From assembly GCF_003672135.1 (NCBI RefSeq), contig NC_039515.1, forward strand, positions 2,108,001 to 2,172,000: a stretch of DNA of 64,000 bases. Reading direction: 5' to 3'. The position numbers and the translations under genes are program-made. Below are positions 49,917 to 61,707 of this stretch, piece after piece. Position 1 is the first letter of the stretch, and every line of letters begins with the position of its first letter. Below the pieces are notes generated by a model. That model saw only the letters and a list, made by a program, of their open reading frames with translations, did no database searches and had not been told where the DNA came from. Source of the stretch: Ooceraea biroi (lineage: Eukaryota > Arthropoda > Insecta > Hymenoptera > Formicidae).

Positions 49917-50000
49917 AGAAGCCTGAGAGCAGAGTGAAGCCTGAGAGCGGTCACGCTCGCGTTTATAATTCTCACGCCTAGTCAGCGCCTCTATGTCCAC
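49917..50000. repeat. Copy of the 25331-25538 repeat arm
   Basis: The sequence GAAGCCTGAGAGCGGTCACG followed by CTCGCGTTTA and a diverged ACGCCT...GTCCAC part matches one arm of the inverted-repeat element at 25331-25538. A partial second start (GCCTGAGAGCAGAG) precedes it, suggesting a nested or slipped duplication. No opposite arm was found nearby. Confidence 0.65.
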
Positions 50001-50753
50001 AAAACGTGGACGTTGAACTACGTAGCCAAAGTCCACGAAATATCCGCGTGGTAACACGCTATGCCCACGATTCTTGATTCTGTTCCTCGCTATGTCTAGA
50101 TGCGGTGCACTTAGTGCTTCAAATGCTTCAAAATAGTTACTAGATGCAGTGTGTAAAATTCTCATTGGTAGCATAGCAGCCATATTGTTTTACTAGCAGT
50201 TAGTTATTTTCAATGATTCCGGATTGGCAGCTACTACGCATGCCACTGCTCGGGCACGAAACACCTTGCTCCAACATTACGATCTACTACATTATTATTT
50301 TTCGACATTCGGTTCCGACGAGCTGTGACGAAAGAACGTATCGCACTTTGGACGTGTACACATCCACGGAAACTGTAAATTCTACTTTAACGTCCTTTTA
50401 TCGCCATGAACGAATCCGCCTGCGATGTGATGGAAGATTGGTGGCAAGAGTATTCGGTGTAGTGTGAATAATTGTGACTTGTGCATCGTTCGTTGTGCGG
50501 TGCACGCGATCGACTACGACTGCGAGAAAAGTGGCGACGGTGGCGGCGACGAGAGACAAAGACGGACTCTGCGAGGGAACGGTGTTACGTGTTTCGTGAG
50601 CCTCGTCGGTGTTGTGCTCGCCATGACGTTGCTGTGAAATCGTATTTCAATAATATCAATCCCGATGTTGGTCATAGGATTGCGCCAATGTAACTTTCAT
50701 GCTTTTAACGAGGAGGAGAGAACCCGGGGCGGCGGCAATTCGTGGATACCGAA

Positions 50754-50781
50754 GAAAGCTTCAAACGCGTTTGAAGCTTTC
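50754..50781. promoter_or_regulatory. Perfect 28-bp palindrome in CNOT1 5' UTR
   Basis: Positions 50754-50781 are fully self-complementary around a central ACGCGT (core AAGCTTCAAACG then its complement). In mRNA this gives a strong stem 20 nt before the start codon; in DNA it is a symmetric site. The effect on translation is inference. Confidence 0.8.
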
Positions 50782-50793
50782 GAGGTCGTATTC

Positions 50794-50805
50794 ATGGAAC
50801 TATGA
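50794..50805 (+). promoter_or_regulatory. Three-codon uORF overlapping the CNOT1 start
   Basis: ATG GAA CTA TGA lies in the leader, and its stop overlaps the main ATG in an ATGA arrangement (main ATG at 50802). Such an overlap allows leaky scanning or termination-reinitiation. The regulatory role is inferred. Confidence 0.6.
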
Positions 50806-53800
50806 ACCTGGACTCGTTGTCTTTTACTTTGTCACAAATCAGTTATTTGGTTGCGAATTTGAGTAAGAAAAATTTCGAGGACAGCTGTCAAGAGTTATCG
50901 GGAGTAAGTATCGCGTTATCTGACGCCAGTTAGCCACCAGTTGGAACTCTCCGCGTTTTCAACATACTTTTCCTTTTTCCCAAAAGTCTTCACGCTTCTG
51001 CCTTCCCCTCTCCCGTTTCTCCGTCTATTTTTCACTATTCTCCTCACTCTCGCGCCATTTCTGCGCGTCGTAGCGATTTTGGAGCGATACGCGATGCAAT
51101 ATGCTCAATTAACGAGCAAGTATTCCGCCAATTTTACCGATATATCGCATTCGGACAAATCGCGAAACGTATTTTCGAGTAGGCGAACCGCGTTCCTACA
51201 CATATGCACACGCACACGAGCACGCGCGCGCGCGCTACGCCGATCGCATATTAATAAGCGCCTCGCACGGCGTCGGAGGTATTTTCAAATAAGCTTACGT
51301 TTAGCCAATACCCACCCTTTTCCCTGTTTGTCCTTTTGGTTGCCTCTTTCCTAACGTATCATTTCGAATCTTCGGCTTTTTTCTGCGTTCCACCAGCCTA
51401 TTAGAGTGAGACGCGATGTTTACCTCGATTCATCCCTTAACCTCATCAAGTAGGTTCCGCAGCCTCTATTCTCCCGTAAATTAATCTGAGATTAATTTCA
51501 GACTACGTAGCGTATCCTCGAAATGCCATGTTCTGATTCTTATCATCCTTTGCTGATGCAATACAACAATTTTTTCCATGCCTTACTAATAATTATACAA
51601 ATTAGACAATATTGTGTGTCATTGATATTAAGATTTAAGGTTAATTAACGTTTTATAATTTTGGTTTTTTTTTCCTCTGTAGTTGGTGCAGTTGCATGGT
51701 CTGGAGGCAGACCGACACTTGTTGCGCTGTCTGATCTCGTATGTTGACTTCTCCAAGGGTGAATTAGCAGATTTGAGTGCTAAGGATTACTTCCAAGCAA
51801 AGCTGCTGAAACAGGAGTGCAACACCTTACTGAGCAAGCCTTCTTTTATATCCAATCTGTGCTCTGCCATAGATAATCCGTTACATTGCCAAAAGGTATT
51901 TGTACACACGTGAATTTAACTAATTACGTACTAATATTATTACTTGATATTTTATGAAGCAAGCTAATTTTTCTTTATGCTTTTCAGTCGTTGAATCCTT
52001 CCAACCCAAAGTTTTTTGCGAATCTAAAAAAGACACTTGGCTTAACCTTGGTGCAGGAAGTTGCCTTCGCAATCGCATTACAGCATTCAGAGGATAGTGA
52101 AATACGTGCGTTAGCCTTGGAGCACACTCAGAAGCAATTACCCGAGCTGATAAAGAATTACATAAATTCTGAAACGAGCAACAAACATCAGGAGGGCGGT
52201 CTACACGATTCTTTGCCTCAGGTCCTCCAGTTGATACTTTGCCAGGTTTTTCACGACACCAATCCGTACAAGCTACCGAGCGAGGATAAAAAAGACTTTC
52301 TCAAGAACTTACGACGCGATTTTCCTCGTGAACTGGTGCCGGTGGTGTTAGCGCCATTCCTGTATCCGGGGGACTGGGAAACTCCGCAGTTCAAAATCGA
52401 GCTAAACATGGCTGTCAGTCAAATGGTAAAGTGACGTTCATCGTCAGTGAACTTGTAAGATGACGTTATTTATCGTTAGGTTTCCTTGCAACGTTGTTAT
52501 ACCAATCGTTACGTTTCCAGGACGGTAACTCCTTGGTGGAGCTAATTATGGAATTAGGATACAGCTTTACTAGTAGCGTGGAAGAATGTCGGACGGCATT
52601 GGCAGGTTTGGGCGCGAGGGAGATCTCGCCGACCTGCGCTGCTCGTGTGTTGTCACACATGGCACATAGTTGTAGCAATCTCGACGATGCTGGAGGCTTA
52701 CAGTCCTTTTGGGGCAATTCAGCTGCCCCACAGGACTCCAACAAAGAGAAACCGTCGGAGACTACCACCCCCACTACGTGGAACGTTGAAGTGTTCATTC
52801 AAGCTTTAAAAGAAATAGTAAGCTCGTGTTACGCTACAGATATGTTTTAAATGGTTTATTTGTGTATAAAAGCACGTAGATAACTATGATTAATATAATT
52901 TGTTTACATTCTAGCAGTCTACGTTATCGTGGAACGACGTTATTGTAAAGCTGGATCATGCGGATTTTATCATCAAGGATAGACAAGGTTTAAGTTTACT
53001 GATCACGGGTCTTAAGCTCGGTCTTCAGCATCAGGGATATCCCCCCGACATGTTCCCCGTCGAACTATTCTATCGGCACTGGGACAACGTAGAGGGCCAG
53101 TTTTCTTTAATTCAACAGATTTTGAAGTGTCCGGACATATTTTGCTTCGCCGATTACCCGTACCATTCTGTGACGGTTGACGTACTAAAAGCAGCCCCCG
53201 AGGGTGATAGCAAAGAGGCACAAACGTGGCGATCGCTCAACATCGTCGAGCTACTCTTGCACATGGCCGAGAGAGGCTTGTACAGTCCTGTACAGGAGAT
53301 ATTCAAGTGGCCCATTCAGCATTGTCCGGATGTACTCGTCTTGGCGTTACTGCAAATTAATCCACCTATCACGATACTGAGACAGGAATTGCTTAGTACA
53401 CTGATGCCTATATTCCTAGGCAACCATCCTAATTCAGCTGTGATCCTACACCATGCGTGGCATGCCAACAATGTCAAGATAAAAACCATCATAATGCATG
53501 CTATGGCAGAGTGGTACATACGTGGCGATCACGATCAAACAAGATTATCGCGCATATTGGACGTCGCCCAAGATTTAAAGGCGTTATCCGCGTTACTAAA
53601 TGCACAGTCCTTCCCATTCGTCATCGACCTTGCATGTTTAGCTTCTCGACGAGAATATCTGAAATTAGAGAAATGGCTGACAGACAAAATTCGCGATCAC
53701 GGCGAAGTTTTCATTGCCGCTTGCGTGAAATTCTTGCAAAGGAGATGCCCCCAAGTCATGGGTCCCGGTATAAAAGAGGACCCAACGATCCCTAAGGCTA

Positions 53801-56800
53801 GTCAACTGCCGCAAGAAACGCTCACCACGATACTGGCTTGCTTGCAAGTTTGCACTGGGTACGTTCCTCTTAGAAATTACACAATTTGTCAATGTTTTCA
53901 CTCACTGTTGGGGTATTCCATATCTAATTCTTTTATATTGGATAAACGCGAAACTTGAAGAAAAGAAAACTTAAATATTAGGAATTGATATAGTCTTGAG
54001 TTTGAAATTTGCTAAAAAAAATCCGCACGCACTTTTCCGTCAATCCAATGTTTATGTGTTGCAGAAATGTTTCTCAGGAACTATCGGAATTAATAATGAC
54101 AATGGTACAGAATTGCAGCCTGATGTTGAGTAAGAACACTATGAATCGAGCACCACCACCAGGTGTACTGAGGCATCGAGGATTGGAGCCGTTTAATCCA
54201 GCAACTTTAGGCAGCCAAGTAACTTGCTTTCCTAGTTCTTCTTTGTTTGTTCCCTTACCTATGTTTATGGCTATTTATATGACATGGTTATCTTTTATAG
54301 CTTTTCTCTTCGAAGCAAGTTGATCCCCTCGGCAATCTCAGTTCGAGCTTGGCTTCCATGGGTCTTGGTACAGGTCTTGGACCACCGAGTAGCTCTGCTT
54401 TTAACTTGCCCGGCGCTCTAGGACCTCTAGTGTCGGCACCCGGCTCTCCATCGCGACTCATGGGGCCTTCGCCAAGTCCGTTTCCGATGTTGCCGTTATC
54501 CTCGCAATTACACTCGGGTCCGGTTGGCACTCAAGGACCGTCTGTGCTTCCTGGTGGCACGACCATCGGTGGATTGGGACGTCTCGGACCGCCAGCTGGC
54601 ATTGAGAAAGCGAGAATGCCGGAAACCTCCAATCTCTTCCCGGATATGGGGCAAAATGTGTCGAAAGAGGTCGAGGATGAAGCAAACAGTTACTTTCAAC
54701 GTATATACAATCATCCGCCTCACCCAACCCTGTCGATCGACGAGGTGCTCGACATGCTGAAGAAGTTCCAGGACTCGGGCAGCAGAAGGGAGAGAGAAGT
54801 CTTCAATTGTATGCTGCGAAATCTGTTTGAAGAATACAGGTTTTTCCCCCAGTACCCGGAAAAGGAACTACAGATAACAGCGCAATTATTCGGTGGGATT
54901 ATCGAAAGAGGACTGGTCAACAGTTACATGACCCTCGGACTTGCATTAAGATTTGTGCTAGATGCGCTTAAGAAACCGGATGGTAGCAAAATGTACTACT
55001 TCGGCATAACAGCCTTGGATCGTTTCAAGAGTCGTCTAAAGGACTATCAAACGTACTGCGAACACGTCAGAACGATACCTCACTTCAATGAATTCCCACA
55101 GCATCTGATAGAGTACATAGATTACGGGTTGCAAGGACAGGAGCCACCATCGAGGCCGCAGGGTCCGGTTCTCCCGAAAACCTTGGCGGCGATGTTGGCC
55201 CCCGTCACAACAACGTTTAAAACTATAACGACGACCACTATCACGACGAGCACTACGCAGGCAAAACCGTCTACGACCCCAACCACATCTCTTACAGCCA
55301 GAGTGAGTTTAACGGTGAAGTTTTCGGCCTGATCTTTTCAGCTTACGAATGCGATTCCGTGCGCGCGTAACGCAATTTATTTCTCTTTACAGCCGTCCAT
55401 GCCGTCGGTCGCCAACGCGACTAACATCGACACGTTGCTCGTAGCGACGGACAAGGAGGAAAAGATAACGACACCACCGGAAGCTCTGCAGGACAAGACC
55501 GCTTTTATCTTCAACAATCTTAGCCAACTAAACCTGCAGCAGAAGTGCGACGAGATTCGTGAGATTGTCACGGAGGAATACTGGCCGTGGATGGCGCAAT
55601 ACCTAGTTATGAAACGTGCCAGCATAGAATTGAACTTTCATGCTCTGTACTCGAATTTCTTAGACTGCATCAAATTACCTGAAGTCAACAAAATGGTCAC
55701 GAGAGAGACATTCCGAAATATTAAGGTGGAGTGGAGTTTCACGACAAAATCTTTATTTATCAGATAATTTTCTTGCTGTTACTTAAGTTTTATTTCATCT
55801 TAGGTTCTCCTGCGAAGTGATAAGGGAATAGCGAACTTTTCTGATCGGTCTCTCTTGAAAAATTTGGGTCACTGGCTTGGAATGTTAACGCTTGGTAGAA
55901 ATAAACCTATTTTACAGGTATGTCATTATTGTTACAAATATTGCACGCATTATGATATCGTTATGCATCGTATATTATGTATTGACATCATTTTAATTAC
56001 CTTAACAGATAGACATAGATCTAAAAAGTTTACTCGTCGAAGCATATCATAAAGGGCAGCAAGAACTTCTTTACGTAGTACCATTTGTCGCGAAAGTGCT
56101 TGAGAGCTGTGCGAAAAGTCGTGTTTTTCGTCCACCCAATCCTTGGACCATGGCAATCATGAATGTCTTAGCAGAATTACATCAAGAACCTGACTTGAAG
56201 CTCAATTTGAAGTTCGAGATCGAAGTACTGTGCAAAAATCTAAGCATTGATGTTGGAGTAAGTATTTATCAGTTTTGATATCATCAGAACTACATATTGC
56301 CTTCATGTACGTCGAATTGTTAATAATAATCGGAAGATATCAGTTTATCAAAATCGCATTCTTGTCTTTTGCACAGGAACTGAAACCGGTTGTCTACCTG
56401 AAAGATCCCGACAAGTTGCGTAACCTGGAGTATCAGTTGTCGCATCCGAACAAAAAATCGGAGACCACGAATAATCAACAACAATCTCAAGGGCCTATAG
56501 AGGAACTGGTTGGCTCAACAACCAGCGGCACAATTAATCCCCAAGTCGCCCCTCCCGCAAATACGACACCTTCGTTGCCAGCCGGCCCGCCTGAGCCACG
56601 ATTTAATTACATGGATATATCTATAGGAGGCATCGCCAATATAGCCCAACATATTACTATCAACAATCAAGTACGAGAAAAGGATTTCTTCCTTTCTAAA
56701 ACATTTTTCCAATCTCTATTATTACTTTTATTTTTTACGCCTCTTTTATCACCAACAAACCATTCACACATGATAACGACGATATGTTGATTTCAGTTAC

Positions 56801-59800
56801 CTCTCTTCCAATCGCACCCTCATCTGAAACAATTCGTTCGACCAGCAGTTGAGAGAGCAATTCAGGAATGGATTCATCCTGTTGTTGATAGGTCTATTAA
56901 AATCGCTCTCACCACCAGTGAGCAGATTGTAAGGAAAGATTTTGCATTAGACCCAGAAGAGGTGCGAATTAGGACAGCAGCGCGTCACATGGCGCGCAAC
57001 CTAACCGCCGGCATGGCAATGATTACATGTCGCGATCAGGTAAATCTATATGTTAGGTGTGCAAATTAATTTGGACTTTTTTTGAAGCAATAGAGCCTTT
57101 ATTACAAAACAATAATAAACATGTCAATCTTTGAAATATTTGCCATTATTTTCTAATAATTTCTTCCAGGTGACGAATTCTCTCTCGAAAAAGAAGGCTT
57201 AATTTCTTTAACAAAGCACTGAATTAATTTGCATTTGCCACAAAGTATAGATTGTTATTATATAGACATAATATATAATTTTTTTATTTTTCCTTTTGCG
57301 CGTACAGATTCTAGCATCGATCAGCACGAATTTGAAACAAGCGTTCATTGCCGCGCTAATCACTACGACGCCGCAGCAGAAGGATCTCGTCGAACAAGCT
57401 GCGAATGTCGTTGCCGCTGACAACATGGAACTGGCGTGTGCGTTTGTGCAAAAGACGGCTATCGAAAAAGCAGTGCCCGAAATGGATAAACGCCTAGTGA
57501 ACGAAATGGAGCTACGAAAGATGGCTCGACAAGAAGGACGAAGATACTGTGATCCTCTCGCCAAGTATCAGGCTGAGAGAATGCCGGAGCAAATTAGACT
57601 GAAGGTGGGCGGCGTGACGCCCCAACAAATGGCAGTGTATGAAGAGTTCGCAAGAAACCTTCCAGGATTTCAACCGCTATCCGAACGTGACACACAGGCA
57701 TTGTTCATGCCGAAACCTATTTCTGTAAGGACTAGATGAAAATTTGAAGCTTTCGCCTCATCACAATAGAATTTACAATAAAATTTCACTTATCTCATTG
57801 TCGCGTTTTGAAGGAGACTCCTGTCACTACGTTTACACCAAATTCAGCCGTGGCAGTTGCCACGGCGCAACAAGTGGCAGCTTACACAGCCGCGGTCAAC
57901 AACGACGAAGTTGGGGCTATGCTGGAAAAACTCGCAGCAGAAGTGGAAGTTTTACTGGCTGCCATAGGGCCGGCAGCACCTCCGCCACAGCATGCTGCTC
58001 TTCACAGTCTGTTGGAATCGATCATTCTTACCAGAAGGTCGAGGGATGGTGGAGCCGCCATGGCGTTATTGAAGAAGGTGAGTTATTGTACGAGAGTAGC
58101 TTGTTTAATCATTCATGAATTTACTGTAAGGTTAAAGTTTACCGATAATGATCAATTCTTTTTTTTCAGACTGTCGAGGGTTTGTTGGATGGGCCTATTA
58201 TTTCTAGCGGCGTCATTGAATCAGAAAACCTAATACAGCGCTACAGAGAATTGCATTTGCGTATCTTGAAGTGTCTTCAAGATCCACGCGCGTACGGCAT
58301 GCAGTGGACCAATAAGCATGTGACTCGCTGCCTAACCGAATGCAGAGAGGAATTCCGATACAATTTCGAAGCCGTGGACTACCTCATAAGGTACGGCTTT
58401 GCGTACGATAAATCGTGCATTCTACGGGCGTATCTATAGGGCCTTATTAATTAATTATCGAATTTATTCCACAGATCTCACCTGATTAGTCTTCCACAAT
58501 ACGATGTAGCTCTGGCGCAAGCTATAGAGGCGGGAAACACTATGGCAACGGCGTTCGCCATGCAACTGGTTCAACTCTATCTCATCGACGAAAGACAGGC
58601 GACTCACGTCACCGAGACTGATCTATTCCACACGATTGAAACGTTAGCCCGAATGGCACATCACAGAACACCACCGGAAGGGTATTATATTAATTCTCAA
58701 TCGGCAGAAGACGGGCAGATCCATTTAAATAATGATTCGATTTTCATTTTATCGATTATTATCAATATGTTTTTTGTAGTAAATTAATTCTGTTTGATAA
58801 GCATCTGCATGTAATAAGTACTATATTTTTTCCCTACTCGTTTCTTTTTTCAATTGCAATATCTCTCTTTGTTATTGAAGATCGACTTTTTCAAGATATT
58901 TTATTACATATTCAGGTTATTATTATTATTATTTCAGAATCTTGCTGTTCAGGCTGACAAGTCTGGTAGATTCCTTACGTGCCAATCACGATTCTGGCGT
59001 GCTAGTTGACAGAGCTCCTGCCGGACCGACGGCGCACATTCATTCCGGAATCCTGCAGGTGAGAGTAAGTAATTTGTCCAGATTATTCCATCCAAATAAA
59101 TAAATTTGTAACTTCTCGTTAATTACATTTATCAATCTTAATTTGCGGAAAATAATCACAGCAGCAAAGTTGATGGAAATGTACAAAATAATTTCGACAT
59201 GTCGTATTACTTGCTCGAATCGATAATTTTCATCAACAGTGTTTTTGTAATAATTATTATATTAAGAGAATATTGTATTATCATCGGATATTCTTTCCTG
59301 CATTGGCTAATTTCATTAAAGCCTGATGACGCAGGCGCTACGATTAACGTGTGACGTATGTTCTTGGCAGGCTCGCGATTTTGATGATCCACCTGGCCTG
59401 ATGGAGAAAACGGAATATCTGTTGAGGGAATGGGTGCAGATGCATCATAATCCGCAGCATGCTCGCGATCCTACAAAAGCCTTCAGTATTTTTGTACATC
59501 AGATGAATATCCATGGCATTTTGAAAACTGATGATCTGATCACAAGGTTCTTCAAGCTGAGCACTCAAATGTGCGTCGATCTGTGCTATCGTTCGGTTAC
59601 CGAAACCGCGGCAGCACCTTCGATGCTACGGGCTAAGTGTTTTCATTCACTGGATGCGTTTGTTCGGCTTGTGGCGCTTTTGGTGAAACATTCAGGCGAT
59701 GCTACCAATACTCACACAAAGATTAACCTCTTGAACAAGGTGCTTGGTATCGTGGCCGGTGTGCTGTTACAGGATCATGAAATTCGTGGCATCGATTTTC

Positions 59801-61054
59801 AGCAACTGCCATATCACCGTATCTTCATCATGCTTTTCTTGGAACTGTGTGCGCCCGAGCCGGTGCTGGAAGCCGTAAACTTCCAAGTGCTGACAGCATT
59901 TTGTCACACCCTGCACATCCTACGACCGGCGAAAGCGTCAGGCTTCTGCTACGCCTGGCTGGAACTGGTCTCTCACCGAGTCTTCATCGGACGTATGCTG
60001 GCTATCACGCCACAGCAGAAGTGTTGGGGAATGTATGCGCAACTTCTCATCGACCTATTCAAGTATCTCGCGCCTTACCTGCGTAACGCTGAACTTGCCA
60101 AACCCGTGACGAGCCTTTACAAGGGTACGCTGCGAGTGTTGTTGGTGTTGCTGCACGATTTCCCGGAATTCCTGTGCGACTATCATTATGGATTCTGTGA
60201 CGTCATACCGCCCAATTGCATACAAATGAGAAATCTGATCCTAAGTGCGTTCCCGCGTAATATGCGGCTGCCGGATCCGTTCACGCCAAACCTGAAGGTC
60301 GACATGCTGCAGGAGATAGCACACGCGCCACGCGTACTCACCAATTTTGCGTCCACGATACAGCCGCTGACCTTTAAGAAGGAACTCGACTCTTACTTGA
60401 AAGCACGTGCCCCGGTTACCTTCTTGTCCGAGCTGCGCAGCAATCTACAGGTGTCGCAGGAGGCCGGGGTACGCTACAACATTCAGTTGATGAACGCTCT
60501 CGTGCTCTACGTGGGCACGCAAGCTATTGCGTTTATTCGCAGCAAGGGCCACGCGCCGAACATGTCCACCATCGCGCATTCCGCGCACATGGACATCTTC
60601 CAGAACCTGGCCGTCGATCTTGACACCGAGGGCCGTTATCTATTTCTGAACGCCATAGCAAATCAGTTGCGGTACCCGAACAGTCATACGCATTACTTCA
60701 GCTGCACGCTCCTTTACCTATTTGCTGAGGCGAACACGGAGGCGATACAGGAGCAGATCACCAGGGTTCTTCTCGAAAGACTGATCGTTAACCGACCGCA
60801 TCCGTGGGGTCTCCTTATTACTTTCATCGAGCTGATCAAGAACCCGACGTATAAATTCTGGTCACATGAGTTTGTACACTGCGCACCCGAGATTGAGAAG
60901 TAAGTTCTAGTTCTTCAAGGTAAAGATCTCCTCATATAATCCACGTCCTTTCTACATCGTTACTCGTTATTGTTTCAGATTGTTCGAATCCGTAGCTCGA
61001 TCGTGTATGGTGCAAAAGCAGGTACCCACAACGGAGACGGAGATCCCGGAGTGA
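50802..61054 (+). CDS. CNOT1: CCR4-NOT transcription complex subunit 1 (Not1)
   Basis: The scaffold of the CCR4-NOT deadenylase. Nineteen coding exons give 2400 aa: 50802-50903, 51683-51895, 51988-52425, 52521-52817, 52915-53858, 54065-54218, 54316-55302, 55393-55725, 55804-55917, 56009-56257, 56377-56670, 56797-57039, 57308-57724, 57814-58077, 58170-58390, 58475-58681, 58938-59058, 59371-60899 and 60979-61054; all phases agree. It starts MNLDSLSFTLSQISYLV. The HEAT-rich N-terminus is followed by a Gly/Pro/Ser linker, the TTP-binding region (DDEANSYFQRIYNHPPHP-like, about 830-1000), MIF4G domain binding CAF1 (about 1065-1277), the CAF40-binding DUF3819 (about 1375-1595) and the Not1 C-terminal domain binding NOT2/NOT3 (about 1870-2375). 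The human protein is 2376 aa. Exon 7 acceptor choice (CGAAG) and exon 5 (TAG/CAG) leave small alternatives. Confidence 0.98.
57059..57234. mobile_element. MITE with mariner-like ends (copy 2), in CNOT1 intron 12
   Basis: Ends GTGCAAATTAATTTGGACTT and the complementary right end match copy 1 at 25728-25925, and the interior is also alignable (AATAATAA..., TCTTTGAAAT..., TTTTCTAATAAT). It sits between exon 12 donor and exon 13 acceptor and is spliced out. Confidence 0.8.
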
Positions 61055-61707
61055 TAGATTGTTTTACCTTTCGCTAGGACTATGTGTACAGTAAAATGGA
61101 AACCAGTGACTGAATACGTGTAAAAAGTTATTTCGAATAAGTGTGTACTATTGGGTATAATTTCTCGTGAAGAAGTGGGGTAGACGCCGAGTAAATATCG
61201 TATATATAAAAGTGTGTATCAATTTATATAGTGTTATAATATAGTATGTAAGAGACAATTATTACGTTAATATTTTAATAAAAGAGGAACATTGTGCGTG
61301 CCGACTAGGGGAACAACCTTATAAGTTATAACATACATACATACACACACACCTCACCTAAATGTGCTTTCGAAAAATGTATTTCAATATTGTGTATTAT
61401 ATATAAAGCGACATTGTACACATAAACACAGATGTCAGTATATACATAATAATAATTAATAAAGTGTATCATGATGCAACAAGAATTTGTGCAAATAAGA
61501 AATGGTGTTCAGCAAATGGAAATGGACGTTTTTTTTGCACGATATAGTGTGATACATTACGCGAGCCGACGTATACGATATTAGATGCATACCCAACGTA
61601 ATTTATTTACGCGATTTTTATGAGTGATACTTAAAGGATTTATTAAACTTTTTGCTATATACATCGTTTGTACACACTTAAAGTATTATTTTTGTCGAAC
61701 GGGAGTC
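61055..61707. other. Convergent 3' region CNOT1 / PDPR
   Basis: This holds the CNOT1 3' UTR and probably the short PDPR 3' UTR. It is AT-rich with no additional gene. Confidence 0.6.
61277..61282 (+). terminator. Candidate CNOT1 poly(A) signal
   Basis: A canonical AATAAA lies 220 nt after the CNOT1 stop. A second one lies at 61458-61463, so two alternative 3' ends are possible. Confidence 0.5.

Larger units (their letters stand above)
49804..50801. promoter_or_regulatory. Shared divergent promoter region TFIIB / CNOT1
   Basis: About 1 kb separates the two start codons. The TFIIB side contains an inserted repeat arm (about 49917-50000); the CNOT1 side (50460-50790) is GC-rich and probably transcribed 5' UTR. 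No TATA box is convincing on either side. The last 50 nt carry a palindrome and a short uORF, listed separately. Confidence 0.5.
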
